Positions 21,096-32,234 of a stretch of DNA of 41,427 nucleotides are shown one piece after another (position 1 is the stretch's first letter; each line of letters opens with the position of its first letter). Under the pieces are notes generated by a model. It searched no databases, was not told the origin of the DNA, and saw only the letters and a list, made by a program, of their open reading frames with translations. Position numbers and translations under genes: made by a program. Source of the DNA: Botryllus schlosseri (taxonomy: Eukaryota > Chordata > Ascidiacea > Stolidobranchia > Styelidae); NCBI GenBank assembly GCA_000444245.1, contig ATSW01006554.1:1-41427 (forward strand). Reading direction: 5' to 3'.

Positions 21096-21663
21096 CATAT
21101 GTTATTGAATCTTTTCATCTAAGCTAAGCTTCCTGTTATTGTCCGACTGTATACTCTGTCAGTTGCTCAAGATCAAGCTACCTATTTGCTATCGCAAATG
21201 AGTTGAGATATACTATCCGTGAGACGCCATTCGTACGACTGGCCTCCTGTAAAGTGAGCTATACTATAAAATCAATTTTCGTGATATCGCCTATGCGTAG
21301 CGAGCTCTTAGCGCGTACTGAATCTGACTGCTTCTACCGAGCCCGGTTCGAGAGAGAATAGAAAAAAGGCATGAGTAGAATAATATTGTTACATAATAAA
21401 CGCTTGTTATGATGAGCCCTCGCACGAGAGAGAGCAGTGATATATTTACACGCAGTCAGCAAATAATTTGGCAAAATATATTTTTATCGCGCATCATACT
21501 ATTTACGATAAACAGCTGATCGACCGTTGCTAGATTTGACTCGATAAACAAGTCTGAATGTTTTGGCTCGTAAAGTTCTATGTCGCAATATGTCTTTTGG
21601 AATTAGCTCCGATTATAGCTATCGTTTTGTTATGATTTCGGTTCCCGGACTTTAAAGTGATTT

Positions 21664-21830
21664 AAATTTTGAAGAGCTTCTTGGATGTACAGAACTAACT
21701 TCAATATACAATCGAATCATATATTCATATTGAAATCAAACCGAATATTTTCGGCTGACACTCGTCAGCGGTAATCATCAGCAACTAGCAGAGAATTGGA
21801 AAAAACATTATATATCAACGGTTTCATTTT
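21664..21830 (-). repeat. Family P half copy, well preserved
   Basis: GTACAGAACTAACTTCAATA, ATATATTCATATTGAAATC, CCGAATATTTTCGG, CTGACACTCGTCAG, TCAGCAACTAGCAGAGAATT, ATATATCAACG. Confidence 0.85.
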
Positions 21831-22435
21831 AAAACCATATTGTTCCGTATGAATTATATTTTCTTGCAAGCTATCGTAAATTTCGAGATATTTGCTAGAA
21901 ATTGAACGTCTTACGTCTGACGACACGCTATTAAACGCTTAGAGACTTCAAATTATACTATTTCATTAGAATTGTTTTTATTACCCGAAAATGTGACGGT
22001 TTAATTCCTTCTCCGAGTAATCAAATCGTCGGACTCATCTATGAAATGAAACGAATTTCCTGTTATATCCTCATTCTCATCGAATGAAAATCATCCCAGT
22101 ACAGGCGGTTCGGCGAAAATAAAATAATTTCATTGCCAACTCATTTAGATCTGCGATCTTATGGCGATGATAATCCTTGACTGATGTCTAACTGATATTC
22201 TCGAAACATCGCCTTTTCTAGGCTTGGCTTTTTTCAATTGCTCATTTTTTCCCCACATCCCGCTCTCTTTATCCTAAATACTGGACAACATGAGCACAAA
22301 ACTTCGCGCTAATTTTGAGAGCGATTATGGGAGTAAATAATATAGGCGTTACGACACTATGAGAAATAGTAAATGGCCATCACCGCCAGGTGGGGATAGA
22401 AACGTACGTTTGGGTCGATTCCGAAGCCAATAAGA
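21831..22435. other. No gene seen
   Basis: AT-rich sequence between a family P copy and a CCGATAT copy; nothing recognised. Confidence 0.4.
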
Positions 22436-22706
22436 GAGCCAGACATCTGATTTTTGAGACGATACCGTTAAATTAAGCCGACATTAAAAAAGCATTGATT
22501 TGAAAAGCTTTGCAACCATTGCTATATGCTTGAACATGAAATAAACTAGAAATGCTGCATTTTGACACTTGAAAGCTATAAGAACTATATCGATATTCCC
22601 AGTTGTGTGGCAACGGCTATGAAGTGCCGATATCTTCTTTAATCTGATAGCGGATACCGATATTCAACGTGTGATATCGATTCGGTAGAATCGGTCGGAC
22701 TCTACC
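22436..22706 (+). mobile_element. CCGATAT-rich element, copy without the nested insertion
   Basis: It matches 33001-34216 through TTGAACATGAAATAA.CTAGAAA, GCTGCAT, GACACTT, ATTCCCAGT and the right end TCGGTCGGACTCTA. The left half is worn. At the position of the nested hAT it carries a single CTAGAAA, that is, the empty site. Confidence 0.75.
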
Positions 22707-23334
22707 AATAAGATTAGAGCTGAATGTAAATTGCATAGTGCCTTTCAACGCATTGGAAACCATCACCGTAGGAGTCATGATTATTGAACAGTTTAGTGCA
22801 GCAACGGTCAATTTTCATTGCAGTGCGAAAGGAATTATTGATGACCGTCTTGATTAAAACAGCAATTGTTTACGCCGATTGGGTTTTCACAATTCCCGTC
22901 AGATTCCCCGCCAGACTACGCTGGTGACATCGCTGACTCAGCTCGATGATCGCATAATTATGGTTGTGCGAGATTCTCTCCTCCGCAATTGGAATGATAT
23001 CATTGCCCAAAACAACCTACTATACTAGTTATGTATTTGCGATCATTTTTCCCTTTGTGACTCCAAGTCTGCCTAGTTTATTCTCTCATTTTTCTCAGAG
23101 AGATAATTAGGAAACAGGCTTGCATTTTACAAACTAGCAGCAATCTGATAATGTATTACGACACAAAGACTCTTTGAACAGTTGCTGTGACGTCCTGACT
23201 CAACTCGGCGCTGATCTTGTGATCTTTGTCATGTCGTAATGCCGAGCGCAGAAAACAAGAGGTGCATCTTTGCAAACCGCGACAAAGGAGGTGGGGAGTG
23301 GGCTGGCGCGATACCGGTTTCCTGAGATACTTAC

Positions 23335-23560
23335 AAAGTGCTGGATTTTCGAAATGCACAACTAGAACTAGAACTAGAACTGCTCACTTTTCAAAATTCG
23401 CAATTAGCAGTAGAACTGGAATTATTCACTTCTCAATACTAGAAACTAGAACTAGAATTACTCCCTTTTCAAAAATCCCAATTAGGAATAGAACTGCAAC
23501 CACTCACTTTTCAAAATTCTCAACTGGGACTAGAACTACCTTTAGAAATTGGCAACAAAC
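23335..23560 (+). repeat. Family T copy
   Basis: Five units of CAACTAGAACTAGAACT-type words separated by TTTTCAAAATTC. Confidence 0.7.
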
Positions 23561-23814
23561 TACCTAACCTAAAACAGAATTAGATTCAACTACGAAGTAA
23601 TTCATTCATTTTTATTTTATCGGAATCGGATAGCCTTCCACATAAACATCGGTCCAAGTTTGACATGGAACGGGTTTTAACCACAAAATCCACTGTTACT
23701 AATGATGACTCCGAGCTAGAAATGGCTGCAAGAGCATCACACAACAAACGCCGATATCACGATTTACGCCAAACGACGGCACGTGTTTTCTAGCTGTTCG
23801 AAAACTAATTTTCT

Positions 23815-23950
23815 TTTAAATGCACAACTAGAACTAGAACTACACACTTTTCAAAATTCGCTACTAGAACTAGAATTACAACTACTCAAACAACCAGCAA
23901 TTAGTTGATGGTCAACTAACTAGATCGGTAGTTTGTACAATGTACAAGAC
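23815..23950 (+). repeat. Family T copy
   Basis: ACAACTAGAACTAGAACTAC, TTTTCAAAATTCGCTACTAG, end AGATCGGTAGTTTGTACAAT. Confidence 0.7.
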
Positions 23951-24314
23951 TCTTTCTTGCGCAATAATTAGGAACCAGCATCCTTTTCACTCACGTGATC
24001 CGATTTGAATGACTCTACCTATATTTTGACACTCTGAAATCAGTTTGGGCTGGGATTTGCAATTCGCCGCAACCGAGAATTGTTGTTTACTCTTGACCAA
24101 AGTCGTGACAGGATTTGATGATGCGTCGCACAAGCACTCGAATATGAATTATTAAATGTCATCTAAACGAGGCTCGATTGCGGCGCACTAATCGTGTTGC
24201 AAGTCAACGCACGTTCGGCGATCACCTCCGACGTTGCAAAATTCGGAGATGTATTTAGATTGCTTTAGTTTTGCACGATCGTATTTATTCTCATCAAAGA
24301 ATGAGTTCTTGTAC

Positions 24315-24450
24315 GTTTCAATTATATATCGAAATAAACCTGGTGAACTGACGTATGTAAGCCGAAAATACCGTGGTCTATTTCCATATGAAAATATTAT
24401 TCAATTGTATACTGAAGCTTCGTACCTTCAAAAGTCTCTTTACAGCAATT
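24315..24450 (+). repeat. Family P copy, short
   Basis: ATATCGAAATAAACCTGG, AAGCCGAAAATACCG, ATTATTCAATTGTATACTG, TTCGTACCTTCAAAAGTCTC. Confidence 0.65.
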
Positions 24451-24794
24451 TTGAATGCAAAATGACTCACAAATCATGTACAGAGGGCGCAAGCTTATCA
24501 AGAATTATTTTGATCAATTGCAAACTCTCGCGGGGTTTTGAAGCGATAAGCCACGCAAGTCACCACACCAGGATAGAATTTCGTGCCGTGCAATTATGAA
24601 CATGTGCCAGAAAGTGATTTCAGTTTCAACGTAAAATTAAAAAGCATGGAGAAGGCGGTTTACCTGTGCAGTGTGCATCAACATATATGGCGAAACGAAT
24701 TCGCGACGGTCAACATGAAGCATTTCAACGTTTGCACAAAAAGCAGCGTTTCTGTATAGACTTAGACATTCTTGAATCCAGACGACTTCAATGT

Positions 24795-25440
24795 CCAATT
24801 TGACGATATATTGATATTGTAATGAACCCGAGTATGCTAGACCAGGGGTTCTCAGCCATTTCTTGGCCGTGGCCNATTTTCCGGTTNGAAAATNNGCTGT
24901 GGCCCACCTCTTNTCTTAGAGTCATAATCCCGTTCAATGCGTGTTAATCGACGGCGCCGATATATGTCTATTTCTCTAAAATATGCGCATTTTACTCTTA
25001 ATATACCAATGATATTTAAATGAAGACTTCTCGGGACATGAAATCGCGCGAAGCGCGACGAAAATTTCAAAGTTGAGTTAATATCCTCCAACAAACGACC
25101 AACGAAATAATCTTGCGCTCCCTCAATTTGGGATATGGGTGCGGCAGTTACGGCCCTGGTAGATCATAGGCTAAATCTCTTGTGTATATTATGATCGTCC
25201 GCTGCTCCATTCGCGTAGCGAAACACAATGATCAATGATCCACTAAAGCTAAACTTACATTAATTCTAAAATTTTCTAAATAACTTTGTGGCCCACCTCA
25301 AATGCTCATGTGGCCCACCCTTCGAGAACCCCTGTGCTAGACTGACACTTGTCAGGGTATAATCGCCATCAACTAGCAGAGAATTGGAAAGAACATTGTA
25401 TATCAACAATGTTACAATATTACGCTACAAAACATCACTA
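24795..25440 (-). repeat. Family P half copy interrupted by a hAT element
   Basis: Left piece CGATATATTGATATTG, AATGAACCCGAGTA; right piece from 25343 TGACACTTGTCAGGGTATAA, CAACTAGCAGAGAATTGG, ACATTGTATATCAACAATG. The hAT element and one 8-bp duplication lie between. Confidence 0.85.
24843..25334. mobile_element. hAT-superfamily non-autonomous element (492 bp) nested in family P
   Basis: Terminal inverted repeats CAGGGGTTCTC / GAGAACCCCTG and a perfect 8-bp target duplication TGCTAGAC (24835-24842 and 25335-25342). Both are hallmarks of hAT elements. No transposase frame. Inner ends repeat GTGGCCCACCTC words. Its insertion cuts a family P copy whose two halves resume on either side. Several Ns lie near the left end. 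Confidence 0.92.
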
Positions 25441-25485
25441 CACTCATAGCGAAGAAAGTGTGCAATTGTGCATTCACGCCCGTGT

Positions 25486-25605
25486 ACCACTCGCGATATA
25501 CGGGTGTGAATCTACACACGTAGTATACCCAACCAGGATATACCTTGAGAGTTACCCCACATATACCACTGTACCACGTATACCACATACACCACGTTAT
25601 AAATG
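25486..25605 (+). repeat. Low-complexity TATACCAC tract
   Basis: Irregular repeats of TATACCAC/GTACCACG words; microsatellite-like. Confidence 0.5.
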
Positions 25606-25782
25606 AACCAACACATTTTAATCCAAATTATGCTTGTACGTATATACAAGGCACGTAGGAAGATCTGAACGTAGGCACGGCGGATTTATAACCGCGATAT
25701 AATTCTGATTAAGGTTGTGTTGTCATGTACCACATTTTGAGTGTGAACACACAATTCTTTCGCTAAGAGAGTATGTTCTTTT

Positions 25783-25935
25783 GAAATCTCGACTAGTTGG
25801 TGACGATTACCCCTGACGAGTATCAGTCGAAGATATTTCCAATGTGAATATTTTATACAATTGAAATATCTACTAGTTGCTGACGATTACGCACGACGAG
25901 TGTCGGCCGAAAATATACGGGTTTATCTCGATGCG
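25783..25935 (+). repeat. Two family P pieces in tandem
   Basis: CGACTAGTTGGTGACGATTA and CCCTGACGAGTATCAG, then again CTACTAGTTGCTGACGATTA and CGACGAGTGTCGGCCGAAAA about 80 bp later, same orientation. Confidence 0.75.
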
Positions 25936-26867
25936 AAAAAGCAGTGTCGTTTGCGAAAATTGTCCCGCCGAGCGCAAGACTGAATCACGTTCAAGTGGTG
26001 CCTTGTTTTGGCGTCTGCGACGTCTGTAGTAAGTGAGGAATGACGTTGCCTGTAATCAAAACTCCACTCGATCGGCGCTGGGCGTGTCAAGGGCCTTGGC
26101 CGATGCGGAAATTGGAGCAGGAGCTGGAGATCAGCTACAGAACGCATCCCGCGATTAAAAAGTAGTTAGGTGTTCCTGATGTAACGACATCAATGTTTTT
26201 TTACACAGCTAACTAGCGATATTTGTAACACAAGACCTGCTTTCGTTCTCTGACATAGTGGGCTCATATAATAATTGTTACTGACCTGGTGAACCTATAA
26301 TTTACTATGCAAGCCTTCGGCTAACCACAAATTTTCGTCGAGTCTCAAAAACATGAATCTAATACTCACCTCTAATACATAGGCTACTATAGAACACTGG
26401 TGCACAAAACGAACAGTGCATCAATAACAAACAAAACCAATAAAACTGATTTTCACACACATATAAAAATGATTATAATGAATAGTTACTGCAAATCAAT
26501 ATGACATCTATAACACGCCGATTACGCCGATGAGCTGACCAAGAGGAGCCTCGAACTATTGAGTTGCGTGGGTGTACTATATGCATAATCGTTAGGCCCC
26601 GATAGGCGACAATGTCACTTATTAAAAATTTTAACGTTAAAGATGCAACGATTGATCGGCGTGCTCAACAATGTGCTTAGGCCCGCAATTTTATTCGCGT
26701 GTGAACACTGAACATGGAGTGACCTTGAAACTTTTAATGAAGTGTTACGATGATGCATGGACATGGACAATTGTACTGGAATTATGTCAGAATATAAGCA
26801 TGGTTCTTCGTCAATTTGTAGTAGGCCGTAGATGTAAGAAAATCACTGTTTTCATGTTGACATCCAA
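25936..26867. other. No gene seen
   Basis: Unannotatable sequence between family P copies; open frames of 74-79 codons without known domains. Confidence 0.4.
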
Positions 26868-27030
26868 AGTTCGTTTGAAATATCTACTAATTGATGGCGA
26901 TTACGCCTGACGAGCATCACCCGAAAATACTCGGCTTCAACATACAATCGAATGATATATTCGTATTGAAATCAACCAGAATATATCATTCAATTGTATA
27001 TATTGAAGTTCTGCCGCTCAAATACTCTAC
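26868..27030 (+). repeat. Family P copy with rearranged arms
   Basis: CTACTAATTGATGGCGATTA, CTGACGAGCATCA, CCGAAAATACTCGG, then an inverted pair ACAATCGAATGATATATTC / GAATATATCATTCAATTGT. Confidence 0.75.
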
Positions 27031-27742
27031 CGAACGCGGCAAGCGTCGATAATCCACATTTTGAATAGAAGTAAAAAAAAGTCAATAAATCGGCCTTTTA
27101 CGACGACCGTGCCGAGATTGCCGCTGATGTGATTTTTCAACTCAACGAGCTAGGCGTTTCGAAGGCGCGTCAGCGTCACAGAAAAGTAAATTTCATCACG
27201 ATGGGTAAAAATGGCGACGGCGCCACCAGTTTGCGACGTTTACTGCATAAAACAGACCTCCACTCGGTCTGCCTGAGGCGGTTCTTTTGCGGATAACCTG
27301 CTGATAATTGCTCGATTTCGCCATTTTGACGTGACAATCCTTCAGTCGCTGAGTTCTCGAGCGAGTTCCCCGTACGCAGGTCTGAACCTGTCGCGGAACT
27401 GTCTTTGTTTGGGCGATTTCGTCGGGCGATTAGATTTGAAAACATCGCTAATTTACGAAGAATATCTATACGAACGTGAAGAAAACAACATTAAAATAAA
27501 AACATACAGCTTTGTTTTCGCGCCAAATCCCAAGTCATTGATATGAAGCTACAGCGAGAAAAAGTGGTGTTGCAAAAATATTGTAGGGAAAATAGTAAGC
27601 CGAGTATTTTTAGTTGGATTATATCAGCTCGCATCAGCTGTTCTGTGCGTCACTAAAAATCTTTGTTTGGGAATAATTGTATATATTGTTCAAATCTGTC
27701 TTGTTTCCCTACGACCGTCGATACATGGCGACTAATCAGACT
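27031..27742. other. No gene seen
   Basis: A somewhat GC-richer part (27100-27450) has overlapping open frames on both strands, none recognisable. Confidence 0.35.
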
Positions 27743-27885
27743 TGTACAAACTACTGGGTTTTCAAAATGCTCAACCACAACTAGAATTATTCACTTTTCA
27801 AAAGTCGCAACTAGAACTAGAACTACTTAAAAAAGAGTTTTCAGTTTACCGTCAACTTACCACAGATGGGTACTTTGTACAAGCA
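27743..27885 (+). repeat. Family T copy with both ends
   Basis: Starts TTGTACAAACTACTGGG and ends GGGTACTTTGTACAA, an inverted terminal pair of about 11-14 bp around the AACTAGAACT core; about 140 bp long. Confidence 0.7.
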
Positions 27886-28635
27886 TGATTTGCAATCTAT
27901 CACAAAACACGACGATATACGTATATAATTACATACTAAATTCGATAAAATGTATTGATGACTTGCCGGATTGAAAACCATTTCCTCGTATTCCACGTAT
28001 TGCCGAATAGCGATTTGATTTGCAATTCGCGGAAAGTAAAATGGCGGTAACGGGCCCTTTAGTAGAATTTTTGGCGTGGCTTCCATTGCGGTCAAAGTCC
28101 GAGATGTTCCAGTGACAGTTACATAACAAGCACTCGATGAGCGGACAAGCTTGATTGGACGACAAAAAGAGAAAATAATGTATCACGAAGAGACGCGCGA
28201 GATATAGTTATACAAACCAACACACATTAATTGGCGATGTTTCGTTCGCTAATCCAATTGGCAAGAAATAAATTGAAACGTTCCCGTTGATGAAACACGA
28301 CGCTTTCTCTGGTTTTTGGATGGTATCACGCGAAACTCCAAATCTGTACCCTTAATGAGCGTATGTGGTTAATATGCTTCGTGCTCATCCTAGGTTCAAC
28401 AATAATTGCCGATTTTGTTGTTATGCGCTATCCATTTTGTACAGCAATAGTCTAATGTAATATATGAGAAGAGTGGTAGATTATTGTTTTTGTGACTCTA
28501 CGAAAATTTGGGGTCCGCGAAAGCTTGCATATTAGCGTAATTGTTCATGCAGGTTAAGAACCACAGTTCGAGATTTGAGTTTTTAATTACTAAAATACGC
28601 TCAAAACACGCTCATTGCTACTAAAAATCAATTTC

Positions 28636-28830
28636 TTAACGAGAAAAATAGTTTCGATACTATTATCCGCGGTGGAAGCCTTAAAACCTCGATCGGTCGT
28701 ATCGCAGCAAACGAAACATGTATACTACAGTACAAAGCTACGTACGTATGTGGAAATGACATTTCTGTGAATTCGCGATCGACCCACAGCATTGTCATAA
28801 AGAGCAATGAAATAGGCGCGTTCGAACTGA
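28636..28830 (-). repeat. Family Q copy 4
   Basis: On the minus strand: ATTTCATTGCTCTTTATGAC, AGAAATGTCATTTCCACATA, ATACATGTTTCGTTTGCTGC, AATAGTATCGAAACTATTTT. Confidence 0.75.
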
Positions 28831-29507
28831 TACTCAAATCACCAACGTACTCAATTTTCCCAATCCTAATAAGAATGCGTTTCCTGCAATTTCCCTTTCA
28901 TTGGAAGGGACCGCAACAACATGAAATACCGCTGTTTACGCGAAGGCAAATGTAGCAAGGGACAATTGCAGCTTCGGGACAAAAGGTTCCAATTTCATTT
29001 TCCTATCGCTCATTTGCAGATCCGTCCATCATCGCGAAAGAAGCGATCTGAACGCGTGCTCACAACGTGAAGCGTCACTCCTTAGGCACGCCTGCATTGC
29101 GCAACAAAGAGACCTCGACCTGGGAGGGGCTCTGAATGGAATTTATTGCCGACGTGGTCGTTTTTGAAACGTTCCGCTGCGATGCCGAATCGGGAAACCT
29201 CCCCAAAGAGTACAGACCAGCGCACACGCAACGCCACGCCGAGATCGAACAGATAAGAATCTGAGGAACTGCACAATTTGAGATCAACTTCGCTTGGGTC
29301 ATTTGTCAGCAAGGTTACCAGTGAATTCGGAACTTGGTAACTCTGCTTACTACGCACCCACTTTAGGGCATGATGACTCATGTTCATTTCCCAGCACGAA
29401 CCAATGCTATTTATGCATGAGAGCTATGGCGCTAATTCCTTGTGGAAAGGAGCGTATTGTTTCAATACTCCCTATGTCACAAAGCATTTTCGAATTTATT
29501 AATACAA
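28831..29507. other. No gene seen
   Basis: Overlapping open frames of up to about 100-120 codons on both strands between 29080 and 29660 show no known domain. Confidence 0.35.
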
Positions 29508-29715
29508 CATCGATGCATCGCTTTCATAACAATAATAGTTATTACATTTCAAAGGACGAATTCAGATACATACCAAGCGCCGTATATTACAAATTCACAC
29601 TCTCATTAAGGGAAACATTCATTTTTGTTAATAAGGAAAACTATACTGATGTATCGCTCTCATAATGCAATTAGTTATTACTTTCCAAATGACGAATTCA
29701 TTACGTACCGAATTC
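29508..29715 (+). repeat. Two-unit tandem duplication, about 137-bp period
   Basis: GATGCATCGCTTTCATAA / GATGTATCGCTCTCATAA, TAGTTATTACATTTCAAA / TAGTTATTACTTTCCAAA, GACGAATTCA in both units. Confidence 0.7.
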
Positions 29716-29983
29716 AGTGGTGATAGTCACCAATCAACATCGATTCCTTCACTCACTCGCTTACTATCAACTCGCTTGCGAACTACGGGTCAGCTAGGAG
29801 AAAAAAGTCATTGACCATGAACGTATGGTTTATTACTAACAAGGCTTGCTAGGTTATCATTATGTTTAGCATGAAACAATGACAGCCCTCCTACAAAGCA
29901 CATATGCTCAATTGTGCATTCGTACGCGCAGTAAGCGAAGAAATAGACACATCAGCACATGACGTGAACGTATAGCGCAGCGA

Positions 29984-30146
29984 TCAATCAGTCAGTCAGT
30001 CATTTTATTTAAATTTTCATCAGGTCAATACATCACAAGATTGCGATATAATGTAGGTGGTCTTTCCATCAGACTCCACCTTCTCCAAAAACATGTACAT
30101 TACACATAAGGGGCGTGCACATCGGATGAAAACGAATGGAAGATAA
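29984..30146 (-). mobile_element. LINE 3' end with (TGAC)n/(TTGA)n tail
   Basis: On the minus strand it reads TATCGCAATCTTGTGATG, then ATGAAAATTT, AATAAAATGACTGACTGACT and GATTGAT. This is the same terminal layout as the LINE 3' UTR ending at 2980, with a partly changed tail word. Confidence 0.7.
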
Positions 30147-30175
30147 CAGTCAGTCAGTCATTGTATTGAATTGAG
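30147..30175 (-). repeat. Second TGAC-word retroposon tail
   Basis: On the minus strand AATACAATGACTGACTGACTG lies immediately before the LINE 3' end. It looks like the remains of another very short retroposed end, or a duplicated tail. Confidence 0.4.
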
Positions 30176-30415
30176 CAGGGGTATCAAACTCGACTTGCTG
30201 GGTCGCGGACCGGATTAAAACCTTTTGATCGCTCGCGGGCCGTACCAGTCAAATGATTCCAACCTTCTACCTCCAAACCCATGCCATTGAATACTTCATT
30301 ATAAAGCCATATATACAATATACATAATGGTATGTTACATTACATTTCGGAGCGAAAAGCAAAAGATGTGGGGGGCACAGCGCGATCTAGTGGCAGATCA
30401 ACTGCTGCAAGGATG
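30176..30415 (+). mobile_element. hAT-like element, left end only
   Basis: CAGGGGTATCAAACTCG followed by GTCGCGGACCGG and GCGGGCCGTACC is a widespread hAT terminal layout. The matching right terminus (CACCCCTG-like) was not found. Confidence 0.5.
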
Positions 30416-31009
30416 TGTATTTTAGAGATTATTTCTCACGCCTTGTTGCGTTAATTGACATTAGAACATGTCAACATATTTTCAAATGCTCCCTCTTATT
30501 TGCTCTGGCCCGTGTTTTCGATCATTGTTTTTGTCACAATGATAACGCTACTCCCTATTATGATCATGTCTTATCAAAGAGCGATTGGATGCGCTCTTCT
30601 GAAGATGACATCATAAGTGTTTTTCGTCGATTCAGGTGTTTTCAACATCCCAAATCCGTTTCCAGGGTAACTGAAACATGATGGTGTAACTTGTAGACAA
30701 ATTCATTCAAGCCTCTGCTTGCCCAAGTCTGACTTCATCCGCCTATTCATTCGTAATGATGTCGCTGGTTTTGCATTTTTAATCAAGCCCGCAACTGGTA
30801 ACATGTTGACGTAAACGTTGTTGCGTACCGCACGAGTCACACGCAACGTTCTATGTTTTGATGGAGCCTGAGTTAGAGTCTGAGAATGTATGTCGCCATC
30901 AAAACATAAATAGGTGCTAAAATTGGAAACATCTGTTACCTTTCGTCCTGTTACTGGTCGCGTGGTTTCCACCCATGTACGCAGCGTATATGTACAATTT
31001 GTATATGTG

Positions 31010-31190
31010 CGTTGAATAATACAGTCGTATTTAAATGAACCCGGATATTTTCGGCCGGTACTGGTCAAGTGTAATCGTCAGCCACTGGCAGAGAATAAAG
31101 GAAAGAACATTGATTCGATACCCGGAAATATGGATACACTACACACATACACTATTCAATTGTATATCGAGGTTCTGTACCTTGTCTAGT
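31010..31190. repeat. Family P copy, both ends
   Basis: TGAACCCGGATATTTTCGG, GTAATCGTCAGCCACTGGCA, then TACACTATTCAATTGTATAT and GGTTCTGTACCTTG. Confidence 0.75.
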
Positions 31191-31204
31191 CATATTTAAA
31201 TGTA

Positions 31205-31445
31205 TTACTCATAAATGAGTGAATAGTATATATTCATATTGAAATAAACCCGAATATTTTCGGCTGACACTTGTCAGGGGTAAATACAATGTACAATGTA
31301 TACAATGTATACAATGTTTTTTCCAATTCTCTACTAGTTGCTGACGATTACCCCTGACGAGTGTCAGCCGAAAATATTCGGGTTCATTTCAATATGAGTA
31401 TACTATTCAATAGTATATTGAAGTTCTGGCCCTCCTGGAAGCTGT
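31205..31445. repeat. Family P, most complete copy with both arms
   Basis: Left arm ATATTCATATTGAAATAAAC, CCGAATATTTTCGG, CTGACACTTGTCAGGGGTAA; centre of three ATACAATGT-like words (31285-31318); right arm CTAGTTGCTGACGATTACCC, CTGACGAGTGTCAGCCG, AAAATATTCGGG, TATTGAAGTTCTGG. The arms are near-perfect reverse complements over about 85 bp. Confidence 0.88.
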
Positions 31446-32234
31446 TCATAAATATCTGTGGCTGAGATGCACGAGTCTTGTATCAATGCACGTCAGACAG
31501 ATCCGCGGAAGTGTCTATGGCGATTAAGTTCTTGTTCGACCACATTTCGATTCCGCGGTGAATATAATCTTGGTGACAAATAATCCAAAAGGCGAAGTTA
31601 CGATCGCAGTAAAAGCCCTGGTGATTCCCCGAGGAGCGCTGTGTGACGGTGCAGACAGTAATTCCATACCAGTGGATGGGTTCGAAACGGCGAATTATGA
31701 GACCATTCCAAGTTCGAAAAGCTACTCGTAAGTTCTGCATCAGCATACGACTACGAAAAAGTGGCATAAATCAGATCGGGGCGATTTTACGTGTACTGTA
31801 CGTCGATATAGTTGGTTTGACCGACTGTGGTGTAATAGTCACTCTTTGTTGGTTGATATTAGTCATAAAAACATTCATTCATATAGAAGGCTTTGACTCA
31901 GAGCGTAAGGAGTGACTCATTTTGGACATGTCGGACTGTGATTCATCAAAATACGGTTCAATGCAACTCTCTGCGATTAAAGTCAACTCCGTGTTCACGC
32001 CCACTTTACACACCCATAACGATAAGTTACAAAGTTACACGCGCGTGCGTTTCAATGGTTTCCAATGAATTCGGCATTAGAAATGTAATGATTGCTACTA
32101 TTATCAAAGAAATGCATCAATATGTCATTAATGAATTAAAAATTGAATGTTTCACTGCAGAATATGACCGTGAATTGTGATGACTGGTTGCTGGATATGC
32201 ATTTTTAGGTTTCTGACATGGCCGACGGGCAGGC
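31446..32234. other. No confirmed gene; one frame of protein-like composition
   Basis: On the minus strand 31483-31767 is open for 94 codons, with CTVTQRSSGNHQGFYC and FAFWIICHQDY, of balanced composition. Family not recognised and no partner exon found. The rest is featureless. Confidence 0.25.

Noticed and set aside
23226-23567. Open frame of 113 codons rich in Arg/Thr.
   Set aside because: It covers another family T repeat; its periodic RTRT pattern comes from the repeated words.
24875-24913. Clustered N bases as a biological signal.
   Set aside because: Single Ns occur mostly in repeats (also 1810-1922); they more likely reflect assembly of polymorphic or collapsed repeats.
29294-29665. 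Plus-strand frame of 123 codons.
   Set aside because: It spans the tandem duplication, has no recognisable domain, and an overlapping frame is open on the other strand.
31366-31381. Hammerhead ribozyme-like core words (CTGACGAG ... CCGAAAA) in many family P copies.
   Set aside because: The core words are present, but stem II between them does not pair, the GAAA lies inside a competing CCGAA/TTCGG hairpin, and no stem I pairs across a suitable cleavage triplet.
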